Below are positions 17,221 to 25,985 of a stretch of 64,000 bases of DNA, piece after piece. The number at the start of each line of letters is the position of its first letter. Positions within the stretch are counted from its first letter, which is position 1. The position numbers and the translations under genes are program-made. Source of the stretch: Shinella sp. WSJ-2 (GTDB lineage: Bacteria > Pseudomonadota > Alphaproteobacteria > Rhizobiales > Rhizobiaceae); the NCBI RefSeq assembly GCF_003432075.1, contig NZ_QWBU01000002.1:372001-436000 (forward strand), read 5' to 3'. The notes under the pieces were generated by a model. The model was not told where the DNA came from, did not search any database, and worked only from the letters and a program-made list of their open reading frames with translations.

Positions 17221-18246
17221 TCACTTCGCAGCGTAGTGCTTCTCGATGGCGCCGAGGGTGATCGGATCGATCTCCGCCGTATCGGCGTCCTCGATCAGGT
17301 CCTGGTCGGCCAGCACCTGTTTGATGGCAAGGCGCGCATCGGCGGATAGTTGGTCCGGCTGGTCGCGCAGGATGACTTCGAGATCGACGTCCCGCATTTC
17401 GAAGGCGGCGACGAGGCTGGTCACGGCCTGCTCGATGTTCTTGACGATGCCGGTGCCGCTCTGCTGCATCAGGCCGATCTTCAGCTTGCCGAAACTGTCG
17501 CCCTTGTCGGCCGCCTGCTCGAAATAACCGGCGGCGGCGGTAAGGTCCTGGGCAACGCCTTCGCCGGTCTCCAGCATCAGGCCGAGATTGATCATGGCAT
17601 CGATGCTGCCGCGTTCGGCCGCGAGCTTGTAATAGGCGGCGGCGCGCGCATTGTCCTCGGCGACGAGGCTGCCGTCGTCGAGCAGCACGCCGAGATTGAA
17701 GGCGGCGGTCTCGTCGCCGCCGGCAGACGCCTTGTCGAACCACCGGGCGGCTTCCGCGCCGTTCACTTCGGTGCCGATCCCATCGCGATAGGCGACGGCG
17801 AGATTGTAGGCGCCGAGCATGTCACCCAGTTCGGCGGCCTTCTTGTAATGGCTGAATTCGGCAGCCGGATCGCCGCGTTTTCCAAGCATCGCACCGTAAT
17901 TGACCATAGCGACCGTATGACCGAGCGCTGCGGCCTCAGCATAGAGCTTCATCGCGTCAAGATCCTGGCCGGCGCGCTCCAGGGCGCGGGCCAACTGGAA
18001 GGCCATGCGCGGGCTGCGGAGGGAATTGTAGGCTTCGCGGCAGGCCGAGAGCGCGGCGCCGATCTTGATGTCCTGGAGCTCAACCGGCGCGAAGGCCATG
18101 TTGCGCGTCATGTCATAACGGCTGCCGGCGGCGGCATCGCATTTGGCATCGATGGTGTCGGCACGGGCGCCATCGGCACCCGCCAGAAGGACCGCGAAGA
18201 AAAGGGCGCGGCCAGCCGTCTTCAGCATATTGGATCGCATAGTCAT
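17221..18246 (-). CDS. Secreted Sel1-repeat protein
   Basis: A 341-residue periplasmic protein with a signal peptide (cleavage after ADGARA, about residue 29). At least five Sel1-like helical repeats span residues 85-275, recognisable by the A-x-x-x-Y/W-x-x-K/E-A-A pattern (HYKKAAELGDMLGAYNLAVAY; WFDKASAGGDETAAFNLGVL; YYKLAAERGSIDAMINLGLM). Sel1 arrays are protein-interaction scaffolds, and several act in signalling across the envelope. Two Cys (about 36 and 69) could form a disulfide. It is divergent from the FecR gene. Function is inferred only at family level. Confidence 0.85.
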   Translation of the reverse strand: MTMRSNMLKTAGRALFFAVLLAGADGARADTIDAKCDAAAGSRYDMTRNMAFAPVELQDIKIGAALSACREAYNSLRSPRMAFQLARALERAGQDLDAMKLYAEAAALGHTVAMVNYGAMLGKRGDPAAEFSHYKKAAELGDMLGAYNLAVAYRDGIGTEVNGAEAARWFDKASAGGDETAAFNLGVLLDDGSLVAEDNARAAAYYKLAAERGSIDAMINLGLMLETGEGVAQDLTAAAGYFEQAADKGDSFGKLKIGLMQQSGTGIVKNIEQAVTSLVAAFEMRDVDLEVILRDQPDQLSADARLAIKQVLADQDLIEDADTAEIDPITLGAIEKHYAAK

Positions 18247-18433
18247 GATCCGTCTCCCTTCGTTGATGGGGGCACCTTAGACGAACGGTGCAAAACGGCT
18301 GTTTCCGCGGGAACAGTGGGATGACGGGAGGCGGCGCATAAGGGTAGTCATTGCTGGCGGTGTGCACGGTGGATGTAGCGCGGCGCCCGGGTTCAATTCA
18401 TCCAGGCGGGCTCCGTCCCGCGAAAGGTGTGTC

Positions 18434-19075
18434 ATGCCAACGCTCGATACGTTCCGTCCCGTCACCCTCAGCCGCCGGCTGTTCATCGCCGGCAGCACGC
18501 TGGCGCTTCTCGGCGCTGGGCTTCGCGCCACGCAGGCCAACACGATCATCGGCAAGGCCGTCGAGATCACCGGCGATGTCAGCCGCAAACATGCCGAACA
18601 TCAGGAAGGCCTGAAGGCCGGCGCGAGCCTGATGGACCACGACTTCGTGAAGACCGGCAAGGAAAGTTTCGCCGAGCTGGCGCTCGGCGAGGATACCAGC
18701 CTGATGCTCGGCAGCGAGACGGAGCTTCTGATCGATACCTTCATCGCGGGTCAGGGGGGCATCATCGAACTCGGCACCGGCCAGATGGTCTTCGACCGGC
18801 CGGAGGGCCTCGCCAAGATCGACCTCACCATGCGCACCACCTTCGGCATGATCGGCGTGCGCGGCACGAAATTCTTCGCCGGCCCCAGCCGAAAGGCCCC
18901 CTTCGCCGTCTTCGTCGAGCATGGTCGCGTCGAGGTCACCGGCGGTGGTGTAACCAAATCCGTCTCCGGCGGCGAGGGCGTCGAGATCAGTGCACCGGGT
19001 GCGGCTCCCGGCGAGGTCATCAAGTGGGGCGAGGCCCGGATCCGCGAGGCCTATGCCAGCGTCGGCATCCGCTAG
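18434..19075 (+). CDS. FecR-domain protein with Tat-like signal
   Basis: A 213-residue protein with an N-terminal twin-arginine-like signal (LSRRLFIAGSTLALLGAG, cleaved near residue 36). A FecR beta-sandwich domain follows: FVKTGKESFAELALGEDTSL, then TTFGMIGVRGTKFFAG, and FAVFVEHGRVEVTGGG. It lacks the cytoplasmic anti-sigma part of true FecR, and no ECF sigma or TonB receptor lies nearby. Stand-alone FecR domains often neighbour CHASE2 cyclases, as here (19517-21361), so it may deliver a periplasmic signal. ATG 18434 follows GAAAGG. Confidence 0.85.
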   Translation: MPTLDTFRPVTLSRRLFIAGSTLALLGAGLRATQANTIIGKAVEITGDVSRKHAEHQEGLKAGASLMDHDFVKTGKESFAELALGEDTSLMLGSETELLIDTFIAGQGGIIELGTGQMVFDRPEGLAKIDLTMRTTFGMIGVRGTKFFAGPSRKAPFAVFVEHGRVEVTGGGVTKSVSGGEGVEISAPGAAPGEVIKWGEARIREAYASVGIR

Positions 19076-19090
19076 GACGGAACATGAAGG

Positions 19091-19510
19091 ATGCGTGAGG
19101 GCGATCCCGAAGTGTCCGTGTTCGATCGCGTGAACATGGTCGAGCCGCTTCTGCAGGCATACCCCCTGTTTTACCAGAGGTGGCAAGCCCTCCATGATGA
19201 AGGCCGGGGTGATGAACAGTTCCCGATTTACTTCGCGCTTTCAGAGCTTGCTCGCCATTTGATCGGCGATCTGGAATCGGGAAATACGCAGCACTTCGAT
19301 GCTGTCTTCGATGTTGTCGAACTGTGGCATGTCCAGGGAAACGCAGATGTGAAAGAGGCCGCAACGGTGGGCCTCCTTGAGGATCTACAGAATTGCGATT
19401 TGCATCAGAGGACAAAGCCCGAGGATTTTCTGGAGTGGCTGCGGCCGGAAACGCGCGTATGGTGGGGTAAGGTTGAAGCGTTCTGGGCAAAGGGAACGCC
19501 GATAGTCTAG
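19091..19510 (+). CDS. Hypothetical protein, DUF7674-like
   Basis: A 139-residue, acidic, cytoplasmic protein without signal or membrane segment. Features seen are VEPLLQAYPLFYQRWQ near the start, LSELARHLI, the pair FDVVELWHVQGN and AATVGLLEDLQN in the middle, and a Trp-rich end (EWLRPETRVWWGKVEAFW). This resembles small DUF7674-type proteins often found as immunity-like or orphan genes. The start is uncertain: ATG 19091 has a poorly spaced Shine-Dalgarno, and a GTG at 19112 is possible. It is convergent with the cyclase gene, 6 bp apart. Confidence 0.65.
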   Translation: MREGDPEVSVFDRVNMVEPLLQAYPLFYQRWQALHDEGRGDEQFPIYFALSELARHLIGDLESGNTQHFDAVFDVVELWHVQGNADVKEAATVGLLEDLQNCDLHQRTKPEDFLEWLRPETRVWWGKVEAFWAKGTPIV

Positions 19511-19516
19511 GGGCCA

Positions 19517-21361
19517 TCAGTCCAGCGTAAACAGGTCCATCGTTCCGAAGCCGCGAATCTCGTGGTTGCCGATGGCGCGCAGCGTTCGGCTTGTTTCGCT
19601 TGCTGCGCGTGGGCCGACGCAGATCTGGGTGCCCAGGAACTTGTTGGCATCCTGCAGGCGGGCGGCCAGATTCACGGCGTCGCCATGCGCGGTATAGTCG
19701 AGCTTGCCGCCGATGCCGACCTCGCCCAGCACCGCCATGCCCGTCTCGATGCCGAGGCGCGTGCGTCCGAAATCCTTCTCCAGGAAGGCAGGGCGGCGGC
19801 GCATCTCCTCGGTTAGGGAGCGGATGTCGTCGGCGCAGGCGAGCGCCTTGTCGACATGGCGCTCGAGATCGTCCGGAGCATTGAACAACGCGTGCACGGC
19901 GTCGCCCACCACCTTGTCGACCATGCCGCCATGCCGCGCCACCAGCGCGTTGACCTCGGAGAAGTAGATGTCGAGCAGCTTGACGAGGTCGTGCGGGCCG
20001 ATTTTTTGCGCGAGTGTCGAGAAGCCTTCGATGTCGGTGAACAGGGCGGTGACCTGCCGCTCCTCGCCGGCGACGCGGACCATGTCGGGATTGTCGATGT
20101 AGCGCGAGACGACCGATTGCGGCAGGTATTGCGCAAAGCGCTGGCGCGCCGTCGCTTCGGCACGGCGGATATGGGTGAATTGCAGGAGGCCGGTGACGAG
20201 TGCCGCCGTGGCGACGACCAGCGAGACGCCGATCGCATCGGACAACAGCGCCGTGCGAAGATAGAGCAGCCCGGAGCCGCCGAAGACCAAGCCGACGAGG
20301 GTGACGCCGGCGACCGCCGCAAAGAGCGGGCGAAGTCGCGTCGCCGCCAGCGCCGCCGCCGCACCCATGAGGAAGGCAAAACCTGCCTCGGCAGGCGCAA
20401 GGCCGGGATCGCGTGTCGGGATATGGTCGGTCAGGATGGCATTGGCGACATCGGCATGGATCTGCACGGAGGGTTCGAGCGGCATCGAGGCGCTGGCGCG
20501 CAAGCCGCCGAGATTGGGCAGGCTGCTGCCGATCAGCACGACCTTGCCCTCAATTTTTTCTGGAGGGACTTTGCCCGCCACGACGTCGGCGGCGGAAAAG
20601 GTCCGCGCACCGATGGCGGCCGCAACGCTGGCGACGAAGCGCAGGCTACCGTCCTCGTCGAGCCTGAGGATGCGTGCATCATGGCGCAGCCACACGGGGT
20701 TGCCGCCGAGAATGGGCGTGCGTGCGCCGGCTGCCAGCCGAGCGGCCTCCACACCGAGCGCCGGATAGGCGGCGTTGCCGACGATGGCATAGGCCTGCAC
20801 GCGGCGCACCACGGCATCCTCGTCGCCGACGAGGAAGGAAGCGGACGCCGAGATCGCCTTGTCCTGCAGGAAGGGACAGGAGCTTTCCGTGCCGTCGATG
20901 AACCAGAGGTCAGGGACGGTGACCGGCTTTTGCAGGGCAAGCGCCGGCACGGGATGAGGCGCGCCGTCCGTCGCCTCGCCGATCAGAAATCCGAGCACGG
21001 TCGGTACCTTTGCGATGGCACCGGAAAGTGCTGCATTGGCCGGCTCCTCGGCCGCGCAATCGGTGCTGAAGACGAAATCGAAGGCAATGGCGGTGGGCTT
21101 GGCGGCGGCTAGGCGGTCGATGAGATCGGCGGTCTGGCTGCGTGTCCATTCGCGGCCCGGCACGCTCTGGAAGGCCTTGCGATCGATATCGACCACAACG
21201 ATCTCGTCGCTCTCGGCCACCGGAATAGCCTGGGTCAGCGCGTCGAAATAGAATTCGCGCTGCTGCTCCAGAGCCGTTTCGCCCATGAAGTACAGCGCAA
21301 GCGCGCCGGCAAGGCTCGCAACGAGCCCGGCGACAAGCGGTCTGTATTTCTTGGCGATCAT
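19517..21361 (-). CDS. CHASE2-domain class III adenylate cyclase
   Basis: A 614-residue membrane cyclase that makes cAMP in response to a periplasmic signal. TM1 lies at about 8-26, a periplasmic CHASE2 domain at 35-315 (FDFVFSTDCAAEE; KVVLIGSSLPNLGG), then three close helices at about 325-395. The catalytic domain is at 430-600. Metal-binding Asp443 (FTDIEGFS) and Asp487 (VVGDAVHALF), substrate-specifying Lys483 and Asp555, and transition-state residues Asn564 and Arg568 (VNLAARL) are all present, so it should be active on ATP. GGGAG precedes the ATG. It follows the Crp-type gene by 33 bp, so the two are co-transcribed. Confidence 0.93.
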   Translation of the reverse strand: MIAKKYRPLVAGLVASLAGALALYFMGETALEQQREFYFDALTQAIPVAESDEIVVVDIDRKAFQSVPGREWTRSQTADLIDRLAAAKPTAIAFDFVFSTDCAAEEPANAALSGAIAKVPTVLGFLIGEATDGAPHPVPALALQKPVTVPDLWFIDGTESSCPFLQDKAISASASFLVGDEDAVVRRVQAYAIVGNAAYPALGVEAARLAAGARTPILGGNPVWLRHDARILRLDEDGSLRFVASVAAAIGARTFSAADVVAGKVPPEKIEGKVVLIGSSLPNLGGLRASASMPLEPSVQIHADVANAILTDHIPTRDPGLAPAEAGFAFLMGAAAALAATRLRPLFAAVAGVTLVGLVFGGSGLLYLRTALLSDAIGVSLVVATAALVTGLLQFTHIRRAEATARQRFAQYLPQSVVSRYIDNPDMVRVAGEERQVTALFTDIEGFSTLAQKIGPHDLVKLLDIYFSEVNALVARHGGMVDKVVGDAVHALFNAPDDLERHVDKALACADDIRSLTEEMRRRPAFLEKDFGRTRLGIETGMAVLGEVGIGGKLDYTAHGDAVNLAARLQDANKFLGTQICVGPRAASETSRTLRAIGNHEIRGFGTMDLFTLD

Positions 21362-21394
21362 GATCAGCCGCTCCCTTTTCGGGCCGCCGGCCTG

Positions 21395-22099
21395 TTAGTC
21401 GTCATCCGGCTCGGCGATGTTCTGCAGCCGGCCGATATGGCAATGGATGATGCCGTCGTTGCGGCGGATCGCGCCGGCCTCTTCCAGTGCCAGGATCGAC
21501 CGGTTGATCTTCGGCCGGCTCGCGCCGACGATGCTGGCGATCTCGCCCTGGCTGAGCGAAAGCTGGAGATTGGCGCTGTCGGGCAGTTCGTCGCCATGGA
21601 TGTTGCGGAGCGTCGCCAGGAAGAAGCGTGCGACGCGGGAATCGAGATCGTAGAGCGCGATGGTTTCCAGCTGTTCCGTCGTCTCGCGCAGCTTGGTGCA
21701 GAGATAGTGGATGATCGCGTGCGCGGCGGTCGGGTTGCGGGTGAGCACGTCGAGGAAATCGCGCTTGGCGATGACATAGCCTTCGGTCGGCGTCACCGAG
21801 GTCGCGTCCGCTGAACGCGGCTGGCCGTCGAGGATCGCCATTTCACCGAGGATCGATCCGGCCTCGAGCTGGCGCAGCGACAGTTCCTTGCCCTGCGGCG
21901 TGATCAGCGACAGCTTGATGCGGCCGGAGACGAGTACAATGAGATAGGTGCCCTCGTCGCCGCGCTGGAAGATGACCGTTCCCGCCGGCCAGCGGCGCCA
22001 GGTCGCGATGGACGCGATCTCGCCGATCGTTTCCTTGCTGAAGCCCTCGAAAATCGGAAAAGAACGCCAAAACGCGGCACTCTTGTTGATCTCGTTCAT
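21395..22099 (-). CDS. Crp/Fnr family regulator with cNMP-binding site
   Basis: A 234-residue regulator with an N-terminal cyclic-nucleotide domain and a C-terminal Crp-type winged helix (LSQGEIASIVGASRPKINRS). The phosphate-binding cassette is intact: GEMAILDGQPRSADA has the Gly-Glu and Arg-Ser expected for cAMP binding. There are no Fnr-type iron-sulfur cysteines. It is the first gene of a two-gene operon with the CHASE2 cyclase, so the cAMP made next door is its likely ligand. Confidence 0.9.
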   Translation of the reverse strand: MNEINKSAAFWRSFPIFEGFSKETIGEIASIATWRRWPAGTVIFQRGDEGTYLIVLVSGRIKLSLITPQGKELSLRQLEAGSILGEMAILDGQPRSADATSVTPTEGYVIAKRDFLDVLTRNPTAAHAIIHYLCTKLRETTEQLETIALYDLDSRVARFFLATLRNIHGDELPDSANLQLSLSQGEIASIVGASRPKINRSILALEEAGAIRRNDGIIHCHIGRLQNIAEPDDD

Positions 22100-22216
22100 A
22101 TCCGGTTTCCCCCGGCCGCCCCTGACAGGATGAAGACGGGCCGCTCAACCGAAATCTTCGCCCAGCCGGTGAGCGCTTGCAACAGAAAAGAACGGATAGT
22201 TTGGGCTGGCCCCACC

Positions 22217-22414
22217 CTATTGGCAGATCCGCACCCGTTTTGTGACGGTCTTGCCTGTCCGGTCTTCCGTGCGCATGCGCTTGGTGATGCAGGTCTGCTG
22301 GTAGTGCCCGTAATAGCCTTGCTGGGCATATGCATAGGAGGCGTCGGCCTGGCCGGGTGCACTGAAGGCAAGGGATAGGGAAGCGAGGACCAGGGCGAGA
22401 AAATAGTGGTGCAT
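22217..22414 (-). CDS. Small secreted protein
   Basis: A 65-residue exported peptide. It has a clear signal peptide (MHHYFLALVLASLSLAFSAPG, cleaved near ADA), then a Tyr/Gln-rich stretch (YAYAQQGYYGHYQQT) and a basic end with two Cys (CITKRMRTEDRTGKTVTKRV, final RICQ) that could form one disulfide. No Shine-Dalgarno precedes the chosen ATG, so the start is less sure. Similar small proteins are widespread in rhizobia. Function unknown. Confidence 0.6.
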   Translation of the reverse strand: MHHYFLALVLASLSLAFSAPGQADASYAYAQQGYYGHYQQTCITKRMRTEDRTGKTVTKRVRICQ

Positions 22415-22603
22415 GGAGGATCCGGAGAAGAAAGGCGGGGTGTTGTCTCCTTTTCGCACAGCGCGGCCGCGGTTTCTGTTCCGGCGGGAACAGGTCATCG
22501 TTCACTAAATGAGAACGATCTGTCTTCTGATGCCCTGGCTAGTTTGACGACGGAAAGCTGGTATCTCTCTGCCAACGCAAACGCCAAGCCTCAGGAGCTT
22601 CCC

Positions 22604-23029
22604 ATGCCGCAGAACGTCGTCGTCCTCGTCGGACGCATTCTTCTTTCCCTCATGTTCCTCACCGCCGGCTTTCCCAAGCTGATCGATCCCTCGGGCACCG
22701 CCTGGATGATCTCCAATGCCGGCCTGCCGGCCGCCACTGCGCTCGCCTATCTTGCCGGCATCTTCGAAGTCGTCGCCGGTCTTGCCATCCTCGTCGGTTT
22801 CCAGACGAAGATCGCCGCCTATCTGCTCGCTGCCTTCTGTGTGTTCACCGCTCTTGTCTTCCATAGCGGCGCGATCAACAACCCGGACTTCCCGGAAGGC
22901 GCCAACAGCCTGCTCACCGTCTTCAACGGCCTGATGATGTGGAAGAATATCACGATCGCCGGCGGCTTCCTCGTCCTCGCCGCCTTCGGTCCGGGCTCCA
23001 TCTCGGTCGACGCGCGCCGCGGCGCTTGA
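22604..23029 (+). CDS. DoxX family membrane protein
   Basis: A 141-residue inner-membrane protein with four predicted helices ([68 protein letters not shown]). The order and the FPKLIDPSG and GFQTKIAA loops are characteristic of DoxX. Members have been linked to thiol/redox and quinone functions, but the role is not fixed by sequence. AGGAG sits 7 bp before the ATG. It ends at a strong terminator. Confidence 0.88.
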   Translation: MPQNVVVLVGRILLSLMFLTAGFPKLIDPSGTAWMISNAGLPAATALAYLAGIFEVVAGLAILVGFQTKIAAYLLAAFCVFTALVFHSGAINNPDFPEGANSLLTVFNGLMMWKNITIAGGFLVLAAFGPGSISVDARRGA

Positions 23030-23055
23030 GCCAACGACAAAAACCGGTCCTCCAG

Positions 23056-23086
23056 AAACCCTCCCCGGCCTCCGGGGAGGGTTTTT
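23056..23086 (+). terminator. Terminator after doxX gene
   Basis: A perfect 13-bp stem (23056-23068 with 23072-23084), a CCT loop and a TTTTT tail, about 27 bp after the stop. Confidence 0.92.
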
Positions 23087-23159
23087 CGTTTCGCGAGTGC
23101 TGGAAAGCCGCGGCTCTTGCTGCTATGCGCACGGGGATAAAATCATGCGGGAGATGCCG

Positions 23160-23858
23160 ATGTTTTCCAATTCCTTTCCGGACAGAGACGTGATGGCGGA
23201 GCTGATGGCCCGAATGCTGTGGGAGATCAAGGCGGTGCATTTCCGCCCCGAGGAACCCTACAAGCTCGCCTCCGGCATGGCCTCCCCGGTCTATATGGAT
23301 TGCCGCAAGCTGCTCTCCTATCCGCGCATCCGCTCGGCCATCATGGTTTTTGCCGCCGCGACGCTGACGCGCAATATCGGCTTCGAGCGCATCGACGTCA
23401 TTGCGGGCGGCGAGACGGCCGGCATTCCCTTCGCGGCGCTGCTTGCCGATCGCCTCAGCTTGCCGATGATCTATGTGCGCAAGAAGCCGAAGGGCCATGG
23501 TCGCAATGCGCAGATCGAGGGCGTGATGCCCGAGGGAGCGCGTGTGCTCGTTATCGAGGATCTCGTCACTGTCGGCGGCTCGATGTTCACCTTCATTGAC
23601 GCCATCCGTGCGGCCGGTGGGGTCGTGGATCACGGCATGTCGCTGTTCTACTATGGCATCTTCAGGGAAGCCGAAGCCCGCTACGCCAATGGCGGCGTCA
23701 AGCTGCACCACATCGCCACCTGGCGGGATGTGCTGGCCGTCGCGCGTGCCGAAAAGCTGTTCGACGACGCAACGCTCGCCTCCGTCGAGGCCTTCTTCGA
23801 CGCTCCGCTCGTCTGGTCCTCTGCCCATGGCGGCGTGTCGGAACTGCCGACGTCGTAA
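23160..23858 (+). CDS. pyrE: Orotate phosphoribosyltransferase
   Basis: PyrE, 232 residues, converts orotate and PRPP to OMP in pyrimidine synthesis. The PRPP-binding loop reads [13 protein letters not shown]. Other hallmarks are [38 protein letters not shown] and [17 protein letters not shown] (flexible catalytic loop with Lys and His). ATG 23160 is chosen because GGGAG lies 7 bp upstream. An ATG at 23145 is also in frame. Length and start fit the alphaproteobacterial type. Confidence 0.93.
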   Translation: MFSNSFPDRDVMAELMARMLWEIKAVHFRPEEPYKLASGMASPVYMDCRKLLSYPRIRSAIMVFAAATLTRNIGFERIDVIAGGETAGIPFAALLADRLSLPMIYVRKKPKGHGRNAQIEGVMPEGARVLVIEDLVTVGGSMFTFIDAIRAAGGVVDHGMSLFYYGIFREAEARYANGGVKLHHIATWRDVLAVARAEKLFDDATLASVEAFFDAPLVWSSAHGGVSELPTS

Positions 23859-23887
23859 ATGGCGCTGGCGCTTTGCAACAAGATCGT

Positions 23888-23901
23888 TTAAATCGATTGA
23901 A
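23888..23901. promoter_or_regulatory. Candidate LacI-type operator upstream of fructokinase gene
   Basis: TTAAATCGATTGAA is a near-perfect palindrome with central CG, 20 bp before the fructokinase start. Nearly the same sequence lies upstream of pgi (27701-27714). Confidence 0.45.
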
Positions 23902-23921
23902 AATCAGTTGGAGGAATGCTG

Positions 23922-24851
23922 ATGATCCTGTGTTGTGGTGAAGCGCTGATCGACATGTTGCCGCGGACGACAACGCTCGGCGAGGATGCCTACGCGCCCT
24001 ATGCCGGCGGGGCGATCTTCAACACGGCGATCGCGCTTGGCCGCCTCGGTGTTCCCACAGGATTTTTCACCGGCCTTTCCGACGACATGATGGGCGACAT
24101 CCTTCGCAAGACGCTGGCCGAAAGCGGTGTCGACTACAGCTATTGTGCAACGCTGTCGCGCCCGACCACCGTCGCCTTCGTCAAGCTGGTCAACGGTCAC
24201 GCGACCTATGCCTTCTACGACGAGGGCACTGCCGGCCGCATGATCACCGAGGCCGAACTTCCGGATCTCGGCGACGATTGCGAGGCGCTGCATTTCGGCG
24301 CGATCAGCCTCATTCCCGAACCCTGCGGCTCGACCTACGAAGCGCTCCTGAAGCGTGAACACGACAAGCGCGTCATCTCGCTCGACCCGAACATCCGCCC
24401 CGGTTTCATCAAGGACAAGGATGCCCATATGGCCCGCATCCGCCGCATGGCTGGTATGGCCGATATCGTCAAGTTCTCCGATGAGGACCTTGCCTGGTTC
24501 GGCCTCGAAGGCGACGAGGATGCGCTCGCCCGCCACTGGCTGCATCACGGCGCCAAGCTCGTCGTCGTCACGCGCGGGGCACAGGGTGCGGTCGGCTACA
24601 CGGCGGCGCACAAAGTCACGGTGCCGAGCGAACGCGTGACGGTCGTCGATACGGTCGGCGCCGGCGACACCTTCGATGCTGGCGTACTCGCTTCGCTGAA
24701 GATGCAGAACCTGCTCACCAAGCAGCAGGTTTCGGCGCTCTCGGAAGACCAGATCGCCAAGGTTCTGGCGCTCGGTGCCAAGGCCGCCGCCGTCACGGTC
24801 TCGCGCGCGGGTGCTAACCCGCCTTGGGCGAAGGAAATCGGGCTGGCGTAA
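23922..24851 (+). CDS. PfkB family carbohydrate kinase, probable fructokinase
   Basis: A 309-residue ribokinase-fold sugar kinase. It has the N-terminal substrate-binding GGAIFNTAIALGRLG, the DPNIRPG strand typical of fructokinases, and the C-terminal ATP/catalytic motif DTVGAGDTFDAG with the base Asp. Fructokinase gives fructose-6-phosphate, the substrate of the nearby Pgi (25986-27611), and the two genes share an upstream operator-like sequence. ATG 23922 fits GGAGG with normal spacing; ATG 23916 is too close to it. Confidence 0.88.
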   Translation: MILCCGEALIDMLPRTTTLGEDAYAPYAGGAIFNTAIALGRLGVPTGFFTGLSDDMMGDILRKTLAESGVDYSYCATLSRPTTVAFVKLVNGHATYAFYDEGTAGRMITEAELPDLGDDCEALHFGAISLIPEPCGSTYEALLKREHDKRVISLDPNIRPGFIKDKDAHMARIRRMAGMADIVKFSDEDLAWFGLEGDEDALARHWLHHGAKLVVVTRGAQGAVGYTAAHKVTVPSERVTVVDTVGAGDTFDAGVLASLKMQNLLTKQQVSALSEDQIAKVLALGAKAAAVTVSRAGANPPWAKEIGLA

Positions 24852-24884
24852 GCCGGTCGCCCTTCATTCGCCTGTCATCGCCGC

Positions 24885-25985
24885 ATGGTCAAAGGGGCCA
24901 TGCTCGATCACACCGCGCCAGATTCGCTCGCTCCCGCCCGTCCTGACGGGCAGGCTCCCACCATTCTCGTCGTCACGGATGCCTGGCGCCCGCAGCTGAA
25001 CGGTGTCGTGCACACGCTGGAGGAGCTTGCCCGCTCCATAGCGGAGGAGGGCGTCGAGGTTGTTTTTCTGACGCCGGAGAAGTTCGCGACGGTGCCACTG
25101 CCGTCCTATCCGGAAATCCGGCTCGCGTTGACCTCGAAGCGCCAGGTGCTGGCCGAGATCGAGGCGATCGCGCCCGATTATATCCACATCGCCACCGAAG
25201 GGCCGCTCGGCATGGCGGCGCGGCGCGCCTGCCTGCAGCGTCGGCTGCCCTTCACCACGGCCTATCACACGCGTTTCCCCGAATTCATCAGCGCGCGCCT
25301 GCCGATCCCCGAAAGCTGGAGCTATTGGTGGCTGCGCCGTTTCCACAATTCCGGCCAGGGCATGATGGTGGCGACGAAATCGCTTGGCGCGGAAATGGCG
25401 GCGCGCGGTTTTACCCGGATCAAGCGCTGGTCGCGCGGGGTCGATACGAAGCAGTTCGATCCGGCCAAGCGCCGCGATCTCGGCCTGCCGCGGCCGATCT
25501 TCCTCAATGTCGGCCGCGTGGCGGTGGAAAAGAACCTGCCGGCCTTCCTGGCGCTCGATCTGCCGGGCAGCAAGGTCGTCGTCGGTGACGGCCCCGATCT
25601 CGCCATGCTGCGCCAGCGCTATCCGGATGTGCACTTCCTCGGCCGCAAGACCGGCGAGGATCTGGCATCGATCTATGCCTCGGCCGACGTCTTCGTCTTC
25701 CCGAGCCGGACGGATACGTTTGGCAATGTCATGCTGGAAGCCTTGGCGAGCGGCGTTCCCGTCGCCGCCTTCCCGGTAACGGCGCCGCGCGATGTGCTGG
25801 GGGAGGCAGGGGCCTTGTCGGAGGACCTGCGGCAGGCGGCTCTTGCCGCGCTCGAGATCCCGAAGGAAACGGCGCTTGCCCGGGCGGCAACCTATAGCTG
25901 GCGCGCCTGCGCCCTTGAATTCCTGGGCAATCTGACCCGCGTGCCGCGCGGCGCTTTCGCGGCACGCCATCTCAGCCTGCGCTGA
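24885..25985 (+). CDS. Glycosyltransferase family 4 protein
   Basis: A 366-residue GT-B glycosyltransferase. The N-terminal acceptor domain starts ILVVTDAWRPQLNGVVHTLEEL, typical of lipid-directed GT4 enzymes (MgtA/PimB-like). The C-terminal donor domain has LNVGRVAVEKNL, VVVGDGPDLAMLRQRYP and the EX7E-like SRTDTFGNVMLEALASGVPV. Related rhizobial proteins glycosylate diacylglycerol or other membrane lipids, but donor and acceptor are not decided by sequence. ATG 24900 is an alternative start. Its stop abuts the pgi stop on the opposite strand with no spacing. Confidence 0.85.
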   Translation: MVKGAMLDHTAPDSLAPARPDGQAPTILVVTDAWRPQLNGVVHTLEELARSIAEEGVEVVFLTPEKFATVPLPSYPEIRLALTSKRQVLAEIEAIAPDYIHIATEGPLGMAARRACLQRRLPFTTAYHTRFPEFISARLPIPESWSYWWLRRFHNSGQGMMVATKSLGAEMAARGFTRIKRWSRGVDTKQFDPAKRRDLGLPRPIFLNVGRVAVEKNLPAFLALDLPGSKVVVGDGPDLAMLRQRYPDVHFLGRKTGEDLASIYASADVFVFPSRTDTFGNVMLEALASGVPVAAFPVTAPRDVLGEAGALSEDLRQAALAALEIPKETALARAATYSWRACALEFLGNLTRVPRGAFAARHLSLR

